From Anaerolineae bacterium (GTDB taxonomy: Bacteria > Chloroflexota > Anaerolineae > 4572-78 > J111), in assembly GCA_023382535.1 (NCBI GenBank), contig JAHDWA010000037.1, forward strand, positions 1 to 64,000: DNA of 64,000 nt, written 5' to 3'. The position numbers and the translations under genes were made by a program. The notes under the pieces were generated by a model. That model saw only the letters and a list, made by a program, of their open reading frames with translations. It did no database searches and was not told where the DNA came from. Position 1 is the stretch's first letter. Each line of letters begins with the position of its first letter. Shown here piece after piece: positions 58,900 through 64,000 of the stretch.

Positions 58900-60125
58900 T
58901 TCCCCGCTTAAAACCCTCACTTGACCACCGGGAAATTTTTACCTTATTGCATCCGCAAACCGCCGATGCAGTCTCTCGATTTGAAATGGAATTTGCTCAA
59001 ACATTTGACGCTGAAGCAGCTATTGCTTTTCCATATGGACGGAGCGCGTTGTGGGCTATCTTTAAAGCATTGGGAATTAAAAATACTGAAATAATAATGC
59101 CTGCTTATACGTGTTCGGTTGTTGCGCACGCAACTGTCTTGAGTGAGAATCAGCCCCGTTTCGTTGATATCACCTTGACCGATTACAATATGGACTTAGG
59201 TCACGTTGAAAGGGCAATCAACGAACAGACACGGGCCGTCATCGCGACCCACTTGTTTGGGTATCCACTTGATGTAGATAGACTAACTACAATCGTTCAC
59301 GCCGCAGAGAGACGATTTGGCCATAAGATTTGGGTTATTCAGGATTGCGCCCACGCCTTTGGAGCCTGTTGGCAAGGACGATTGGTCAGCAATGCAGGCG
59401 ATGTTGCGTTATATGGGCTTAATATTAGTAAGATGATGACTTCGATCTTTGGGGGGATGTTGACAACAAATAACGCAGATTTAGCGGAACAACTCAGGCA
59501 GTGGCGTGACGAACACTTTAATAACCCCAATTTTGTCAAAGCTTTACAGCGGCGCTTATATCTAATGGCTATCTACCCTGCATTTAATCAGCGGGCGTAT
59601 AGTTTTGTTAATTGGCTACAGGAGAAAACCTCACTTCTTAACCGGTTGACAAAAGCCTATCATCTTGATGAGAAAATTCATTTTCCACCGGATTATTTAG
59701 ATCGAATGACTGCTGTGGAAGCGCAAGTTGGCAGAGTCCAACTCCACAAATATCCAGAAATCGTTCGGCAGCGGCAAGAAACCGCGCAATTTTATTCCGA
59801 ACACCTGCCGGCTTCAGCCAGTTGGGTTTTGCCGCCTATAGTTGAGGGGGCAACTTACTCCCATTACGTGGTGCGGGTATCAGACCGGCGTTCCTGGCTC
59901 AGGGTGGCTCGCAAAGCAGCCATAGAATTTGGGCAGTTAATCGAATATTCCATCCCTGAGATGCGCACTTATCAGAAATATACAAACGGCGCGGAGTTTC
60001 CTAACGCTCGATTGGCAATGCAGTCAACGATAAATTTACCAATCCATCATGGTATTACAAAAACAAAACGGCAAAAGATTGTCAATCTGGTGCATTCAGT
60101 CATGTCCAACCAGAATTACTCTTGA
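58896..60125 (+). CDS. DegT/DnrJ/EryC1-family sugar aminotransferase
   Basis: 409 residues. PLP fold: FPYGRSALWAIFKALGIKN at the N-terminus, IMPAYTCSVVAHA, WVIQDCAHAFGA and the cofactor lysine in LYGLNISKMMTSIFGGMLTTN (about residue 181). These enzymes transfer an amino group to keto-sugar nucleotides. With a formyltransferase-like gene three steps downstream, a formylated amino sugar (for example Qui4NFo or related) is a reasonable guess. No nucleotide-sugar dehydratase is in the cluster, so the keto sugar must come from elsewhere. Confidence 0.85.
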   Translation: MIPRLKPSLDHREIFTLLHPQTADAVSRFEMEFAQTFDAEAAIAFPYGRSALWAIFKALGIKNTEIIMPAYTCSVVAHATVLSENQPRFVDITLTDYNMDLGHVERAINEQTRAVIATHLFGYPLDVDRLTTIVHAAERRFGHKIWVIQDCAHAFGACWQGRLVSNAGDVALYGLNISKMMTSIFGGMLTTNNADLAEQLRQWRDEHFNNPNFVKALQRRLYLMAIYPAFNQRAYSFVNWLQEKTSLLNRLTKAYHLDEKIHFPPDYLDRMTAVEAQVGRVQLHKYPEIVRQRQETAQFYSEHLPASASWVLPPIVEGATYSHYVVRVSDRRSWLRVARKAAIEFGQLIEYSIPEMRTYQKYTNGAEFPNARLAMQSTINLPIHHGITKTKRQKIVNLVHSVMSNQNYS

Positions 60126-60146
60126 CAGAGGAATCTTATAACTATT

Positions 60147-60914
60147 ATGACACGCCATGTCTCATCTGATTTTCGGACACATTGGCAAACAAATAATCTA
60201 ACCGAGGTCAGCATAACCAAGAAAATTGAGGCTAAACAATTCTTACATCCTCTTTTGACCCGCCTCCAAAACGCGGTTGATACCATGCACATTTTGGATG
60301 TGGGTTGTGGGGATGGCGTCCATGCGGTAGCCTTGGTCGAGGCCGGACTAGGCAAACACTATTGTTATGGCCTTGATCTGTCGCCCGAAGCTGTGCGTTT
60401 AGCTGAAGCGCGAATTCGGACCACCGCGGACAAAAATATCTCTTTTCAGGTGGGAAATGTTCTGACTCTACCCTATCATGAGGCCAGTTTCGATAACGTT
60501 TTTTCGTACGGTGTCCTGGCTTATACCGGAGACCCAGAACGTGCTTTGGACGAAATGATCCGTGTTTGTAAACCCGGAGGCGTAGTGAGCATATGGCTTT
60601 ATCCCAAAGCTGATGGTTTGGGGGGGCGCCTATTCGGATTGACTCGTAATATCTGCCGGCGGCTGGGACGACAGTTTTCAAAACCGATAATTTATACAAT
60701 TGCTCTCTTATTACCAATCTTGCCTGTACGTTCTGGTATTAATCTTTTCAATGCTACCTGGCAACAATGTGTGGAAGTGGTCGAAGTTAACTTGTTACCC
60801 CAAGTGCTTGATTTCTATACCCTGGATGAAGTATTAACCTGGTTTCGCAGCCGAAACCTAACAATTGAATTTATTGATGAAGATCGTCCGATAACGATAT
60901 GGGCGCGCATTTAA
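60147..60914 (+). CDS. Class I SAM-dependent methyltransferase
   Basis: 255 residues. Motif I MHILDVGCGDGVHAVALVEAG, motif II YGLDLSPEAVRLAEARI, and LPYHEASFDNVFSYGVLAYTGDPERAL as the Methyltransf_11 loop. The C-terminal third is partly hydrophobic (IIYTIALLLPILPV), so it may associate with the membrane. It overlaps the next gene by 16 bases. Likely second methylation step of the glycan. Confidence 0.85.
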   Translation: MTRHVSSDFRTHWQTNNLTEVSITKKIEAKQFLHPLLTRLQNAVDTMHILDVGCGDGVHAVALVEAGLGKHYCYGLDLSPEAVRLAEARIRTTADKNISFQVGNVLTLPYHEASFDNVFSYGVLAYTGDPERALDEMIRVCKPGGVVSIWLYPKADGLGGRLFGLTRNICRRLGRQFSKPIIYTIALLLPILPVRSGINLFNATWQQCVEVVEVNLLPQVLDFYTLDEVLTWFRSRNLTIEFIDEDRPITIWARI

Positions 60915-61735
60915 AAGTAGCGATATTAGCCAACGGCGACCCAACGAGCAGCGCTATATTTCGGGCAGTATGCGATGATCCACGTTTAGAGGTCGTATGT
61001 GTTGCCTTCACCGCAACTTTGACGAAATCTCAAGGATTTTGGCAAGGTGTATACGATATTTTTCGTGCGGCGGGTCTACCATATTTTATTTATATCTGCT
61101 TTTGGAATGGCGTGTTCTCTCTGAAAGAATGGCTGATGTGGCATCTGCCGTTTCTAAAACAAATCTTCCCGGAGTTTTTCTCATTAAAGCTTTGGGCTAG
61201 AAATCAGAATATAGACATTGTTTCATCCCCGGATTTCAATGCGCCAGAATTTTTGGAAAGATTAATTGATCATCAACCGGATGTGATTTTGACGCGAATC
61301 AATCAAATTTTGAAAGAACCAATTCTAAATAGCGCCCCCCATGGATGTTGGTGTTTTCATTCATCAGAACTACCGAAGTATCAGGGCATTGCCGCCGAAT
61401 TTCATAGCTTGCTCAATGATGAACAGAGTGTTGGCTTTACCGTAATGCAAATGGAGCGTAAGTTAGACAACGGTCCCATCATCAAGCAGGGCTGTATACC
61501 AATTCCTGATGGTATCACCTTACACCGACTGATTCAGGATAACAACCTATTTGCCCAGAAAATTATCCGTGAGGCGATTGATGATCTGTTGTTTGATCAG
61601 ATAAAACTCACGCCACAAAATATTGATCAGAAATCCTATTTTTCCTGGCCAACTTCGCCGCAAACACAGACGTTTCGACAAAAAGGCTTACGCTATATAT
61701 CCTTTCGAGAGGCGATATCTTATCTCTTCGCGTGA
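60899..61735 (+). CDS. Formyltransferase-fold protein with a missing catalytic Asn
   Basis: 278 residues. The formyl-transferase signature (INxHPSLLPxYRG in GART, Fmt and sugar formyltransferases) appears as CFHSSELPKYQGIAAEFHSLLN, keeping the catalytic histidine. KLDNGPIIKQG keeps the catalytic aspartate. The asparagine two residues before the histidine is Cys here. The N-terminal LKVAILANGDPTSSAIFRAV is the cofactor domain. Formyl transfer to an amino sugar is expected from context, but the altered triad means activity must be doubted or a different acyl donor considered. Last gene of the operon. Confidence 0.7.
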   Translation: MGAHLKVAILANGDPTSSAIFRAVCDDPRLEVVCVAFTATLTKSQGFWQGVYDIFRAAGLPYFIYICFWNGVFSLKEWLMWHLPFLKQIFPEFFSLKLWARNQNIDIVSSPDFNAPEFLERLIDHQPDVILTRINQILKEPILNSAPHGCWCFHSSELPKYQGIAAEFHSLLNDEQSVGFTVMQMERKLDNGPIIKQGCIPIPDGITLHRLIQDNNLFAQKIIREAIDDLLFDQIKLTPQNIDQKSYFSWPTSPQTQTFRQKGLRYISFREAISYLFA

Positions 61736-61748
61736 TGAGGATGTCAAA

Positions 61749-62675
61749 TTATCTTCTAAGCTGCCCCAAAACAGCCTGCGAATGGGGATCGAGCGGCGCT
61801 TCCAACTGAATGGTTTCGCCGGTGCGGGGATGCTGGAAGGCCAGCCGCCAGGCGTGGAGGAACTGCCGCTTGAGGCCGAGGGCATTCTTCTTGCGGCCGT
61901 AAACCGTGTCGCCGACCACCGGGCATTTGAGCCAGGCCAGGTGAACCCGAATCTGGTGGGTCCGGCCCGTTTCCAGGCCGATTTCCAGCAGGCTGTAAGC
62001 GCCAAAATCCTCGATGACCCGGTAATGGGTCCGGGCCGGTTTGCCGTCAGCCCGCGGGGCGATTTTCTGGCGAAAGCGGGGATCGCGGCCCAGGGGAACG
62101 TCAATGATGCCTTCAGCGGCTTCGGGCCGGCCAAAGACCAGGGCCAGGTAAATCTTCTCGACGGTTCTGGCTTTGAACTGCTGCTGCAAGCGGCGCAGCG
62201 CCGCCGGGGTCCGGGCGACGATCATCAGCCCGGAGGTGTCCCGGTCCAGCCGGTGGACGATGCCGGGCCGGTCGGCTGCGCCGGAGTCGTCTTCCGCCAG
62301 CACCGCCAAATCGGGGTAGCGGGCCAGCAGGGCGTTGACCAGGGTGCCGCTGGTATGTCCCTGCGCCGGGTGAACGACCATCCCGGCCGGCTTGTTGATG
62401 ACGACCAGATCGTCGTCTTCGTAAACAACGTCCAGGGGCGTCGTCTCCGGCTGAAGGGCAGCTGGTTCGGGTGCGGGCAGGTGAACGGTGACGACATCGC
62501 CGGGCTGGAGGGCAGCACTGGGCCGGGCTGGCTGGCCGGCGACCAAGACCTGGCCCTGACGGATTAATTTTTGCAACTGTGAGCGGGAAAGCTGGGGGAT
62601 AGATTGGGCCAGCCATTGATCCAGGCGCGCGGCGGGTTGGTCAACTTGGAGGTAAAGGGGTTGTGCTGTGGACAT
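61749..62675 (-). CDS. Ribosomal large subunit pseudouridine synthase (RluD-like)
   Basis: 308 residues from ATG 62675. An S4 RNA-binding domain (residues 12-70; ARLDQWLAQSIPQLSRSQLQKLIRQGQV) precedes the RluA-type catalytic domain with NKPAGMVVHPAQGHTSGTLVNALL and the catalytic aspartate in IVHRLDRDTSGLMIVA. ETGRTHQIRVHLAW and HAWRLAFQHP complete the fold. It modifies 23S rRNA uridines. It lies downstream of lspA on the minus strand, a common bacterial pairing. Confidence 0.9.
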   Translation of the reverse strand: MSTAQPLYLQVDQPAARLDQWLAQSIPQLSRSQLQKLIRQGQVLVAGQPARPSAALQPGDVVTVHLPAPEPAALQPETTPLDVVYEDDDLVVINKPAGMVVHPAQGHTSGTLVNALLARYPDLAVLAEDDSGAADRPGIVHRLDRDTSGLMIVARTPAALRRLQQQFKARTVEKIYLALVFGRPEAAEGIIDVPLGRDPRFRQKIAPRADGKPARTHYRVIEDFGAYSLLEIGLETGRTHQIRVHLAWLKCPVVGDTVYGRKKNALGLKRQFLHAWRLAFQHPRTGETIQLEAPLDPHSQAVLGQLRR

Positions 62676-62680
62676 AAAAC

Positions 62681-62760
62681 AGCAGGGGAGCAAGGGGGCG
62701 GGGGAGCAGGGGGGCCAAAAAGATTTCTCCTCAGCCCCCCTGCTCCTCTACACCCCTGCT
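62681..62760. repeat. GGAGCAGGGGGGC palindrome
   Basis: Left GGAGCAGGGGGGC (62703-62715) and right GCCCCCCTGCTCC (62734-62746), flanked by AGCAGGGGAGCAAGGG and CCCCTGCT. Intergenic copy of the element type found in frame in cobQ, cobO and cobN; its right end overlaps the stop of the preceding small gene. Confidence 0.85.
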
Positions 62761-63034
62761 ACTTGTGCTGGCGGGCTTTTTCCAGGGCGTGCGTGGCCAT
62801 GCTGGAGTGAGAGCCACCGGCCTGTTTGAAGGCCCGGCGGCGCTGCAAAATGCGGTGATCGTGCAGCAGCTTAACCGGCAAAGCCCAGCGGTCAATATGC
62901 GCCGTGGAGCGCAGGCGGAAGCCAAAAACCAACTGGCGCACTCGCCGCCCCAGTTCCGCCGCTTTTTGGCTGTAGGCGGTCAGTTTATGCAAAAGGGTCT
63001 GGCGCAAAGAAGCTCGATCAGCCGGATGGCTCAT
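62759..63034 (-). CDS. Small basic protein of unknown function between lspA and rluD
   Basis: 91 residues. Its ATG shares four bases with the lspA stop (ATGA), which argues for a real, coupled gene. The sequence is basic and helical (RQTLLHKLTAYSQKAAELGRRVRQL, RILQRRRAFKQAGG) without a known domain. It might bind RNA or membranes, but nothing shows that. Its stop lies at the edge of a repeat palindrome. Confidence 0.5.
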   Translation of the reverse strand: MSHPADRASLRQTLLHKLTAYSQKAAELGRRVRQLVFGFRLRSTAHIDRWALPVKLLHDHRILQRRRAFKQAGGSHSSMATHALEKARQHK

Positions 63035-63564
63035 AAATTGCCTCCCTCGGGCAGGTTGGAAGATTTTTCGACCTGCTCCAAAGATTGTTCTTCATTCCAC
63101 AAGAAATAGGCTAAAATCGCTACCCCGAGCACAATGGATAAATCGGCCAGGTTAAAGATAGGCCAAAAACCGATATCCACAAAATCCACCACAAAGCCCC
63201 GGTTGATGCGATCCACCAGATTGCCGAGTGCGCCGCCTAGTTGCAGTCCCAGGCTCAGCCGCACCCAGAAGTTATAGGTGGGCAGGTGGTGGTAAAAGAT
63301 GACAATCGAGGCGATGACCACAACCGCAATGACCATAAAAACGCCGCCGAGTTGGGGAAACATGCCAAAAGCCGCGCCGGTATTTCTGAGAAAGGTAAAT
63401 TGAAAGATTTTGGCCAAGGCCGGGAAGAAACTCCACGAGCTTTGCTCAGGAATATTTTGGACGACCCAATACTTGGTAAGCTGATCGAGGGTAAAGACAA
63501 CTGCCGCTATCCCAAGAATGGTCGGTAAGGCGGAACGCTTTTTGAGGGTTGACCAACGACTAAT
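63031..63564 (-). CDS. lspA: Lipoprotein signal peptidase with probable ATT start
   Basis: 177 residues if started at ATT 63564, with AAGGAG (63578-63573) eight bases upstream. In-frame sequence from there has no ATG, GTG or TTG until a TTG codon at 63422-63420, which would delete the first membrane helix (TILGIAAVVFTLDQLTKYWVV), universally present in LspA. The rest is canonical: FLRNTGAAFGM, LQLGGALGNLVDRINRGFVVDFVDIGFWPIFNLADLSIVLG with the two catalytic aspartates. It cleaves prolipoprotein signal peptides, such as those of the lipoproteins in this window. Confidence 0.88.
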   Translation of the reverse strand: MSRWSTLKKRSALPTILGIAAVVFTLDQLTKYWVVQNIPEQSSWSFFPALAKIFQFTFLRNTGAAFGMFPQLGGVFMVIAVVVIASIVIFYHHLPTYNFWVRLSLGLQLGGALGNLVDRINRGFVVDFVDIGFWPIFNLADLSIVLGVAILAYFLWNEEQSLEQVEKSSNLPEGGNL

Positions 63565-63652
63565 GAGAAATTCTCCTTTTTGTTCTGACGTTTTTATTGT
63601 ACCTCACTCCCAACCAATCTGCAACAATATTATGTTCCTACCCAGATTTTGT

Positions 63653-63687
63653 ACTCTCGTTCCCAGGCTGAGTTTGGGAACGAGAGT
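63653..63687. repeat. ACTCTCGTTCCCA palindrome
   Basis: ACTCTCGTTCCCA (63653-63665) and TGGGAACGAGAGT (63675-63687), 9-base loop; between the divergent lspA and right-edge genes. Confidence 0.8.
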
Positions 63688-63770
63688 AATTGTTCTATCC
63701 CTCCGGCAAGTTGGCAACTTGTCCGACCCCGTGTTACAATCGGCCTAACTTTTCCCTTTTGCGAGTCATT

Positions 63771-64000
63771 TTGCCTAACATTTCTAACCGGACCTCTCTG
63801 CGCCCGCCGTTGTGGACTCTTGGCCTTTACCTGATCCTCCCCTTTTTAGCTTTCCCCGAAATCATTTTTGGCGGCCAAACGCTGTATCGCACCGATATAA
63901 GCTGGATTCATTATCCCGGCCACATTTTTATGGCCAGTGAGTGGCTGGCCGGGCGAGTCCCGCTGTGGGACCCGTACCGGCAGGCGGGCATGCCCATGCT
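63771..64000 (+). CDS. Start of a large membrane protein (YfhO-like), cut by the window edge
   Basis: Open from TTG 63771 to the window end (76 codons). A first hydrophobic helix (LWTLGLYLILPFLAFPEIIF) is followed by GGQTLYRTDISWIHYPGHIFMASEWLAGRVPLWDPYRQAGMPM. The pattern of an acidic residue after the first helix and PLWDPY...GMP is common in YfhO and related GT-C-like membrane proteins. No strong ribosome site is seen. The rest lies outside the window. Confidence 0.65.
   Translation, partial: MPNISNRTSLRPPLWTLGLYLILPFLAFPEIIFGGQTLYRTDISWIHYPGHIFMASEWLAGRVPLWDPYRQAGMPM

Overview
The window looks like a chromosomal segment of an uncultured Chloroflexota bacterium, probably Anaerolineae-like. 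The grounds are Pro/Thr-rich TPTPTATAT lipoprotein linkers, a bacterial-type sigma/KH/LspA/RluD complement, a B12 cluster with class II cobaltochelatase, and many short palindromic repeats. This placement is inference; no rRNA or marker phylogeny is available here. Most of the sequence is GC-rich, but 13.3-14.9 kb and 51.4-61.7 kb are visibly AT-richer and look acquired.

Layout. 0-5 kb: a sigma-70 region 4 fragment, a GT-C glycosyltransferase, a membrane-anchored nitrilase-family amidase, and small metabolic proteins (GGCT-like, F420/nitroreductase-like, RidA-like). 5-9 kb is a graveyard: a GyrI-like pseudogene whose MerR-type promoter is still intact, remains of a prokaryotic Argonaute, a transposase stump, an intact DUF790/Bax1-like nuclease and an inverted broken second copy. 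9-12.3 kb: PHP phosphoesterase, amphi-Trp protein, alpha/beta hydrolase and a zinc-ribbon protein. 12.3-14.9 kb: small, partly AT-rich orphan genes on one strand separated by a 121-127 bp palindrome that fits an integron attC site; no integrase is present.

14.9-24.1 kb (minus strand) is one purine/nucleoside-type operon: amidohydrolase/deaminase, BMP-family binding lipoprotein, two permeases, a double ABC ATPase, a cyclodeaminase-like protein and a 2-hydroxyacid dehydrogenase. The binding protein carries two copies of its ligand domain encoded by a 951-bp tandem repeat with no difference I could see. 24-35 kb holds signalling and housekeeping genes: histidine kinase, CDP-alcohol phosphatidyltransferase, PPM phosphatase, Gfo/Idh/MocA oxidoreductase, KH protein, UbiD-like decarboxylase, an AbrB/PIN toxin-antitoxin pair and a three-domain lipoprotein.

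35.2-49.1 kb is a B12-riboswitch-controlled operon on the plus strand: cobD-like, cobT, cobB, pduX-like, cobQ, cbiB, an adenosyltransferase fused to a [2Fe-2S] ferredoxin domain, a free ferredoxin of the same family, and a 1564-residue cobN that also begins with a ferredoxin-like domain. It covers cobalt insertion, a,c-amidation, adenosylation, amidation to cobyric acid, aminopropanol-phosphate supply and attachment, and lower-ligand activation. The operon is heavily colonised by short repeat/palindrome elements. They interrupt five of the genes without breaking the reading frame (seven times in cobN), and one sits inside the riboswitch.

49-51.4 kb: a DoxX/DUF417-like membrane protein, a NYN/OST-HTH protein and a 700-bp gap holding a decayed attC-like half-site. 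51.4-61.7 kb is an AT-rich surface-glycan operon: GT-C, GT2, an alpha/alpha-toroid protein, a flippase-like membrane protein, a polysaccharide deacetylase, two methyltransferases, a DegT aminotransferase and a formyltransferase-like protein. 61.7-64 kb: rluD-like, a small coupled gene and lspA on the minus strand, then the start of a large membrane protein running off the right edge. Two genes (the flippase-like gene and lspA) appear to start at AUC/AUU codons.
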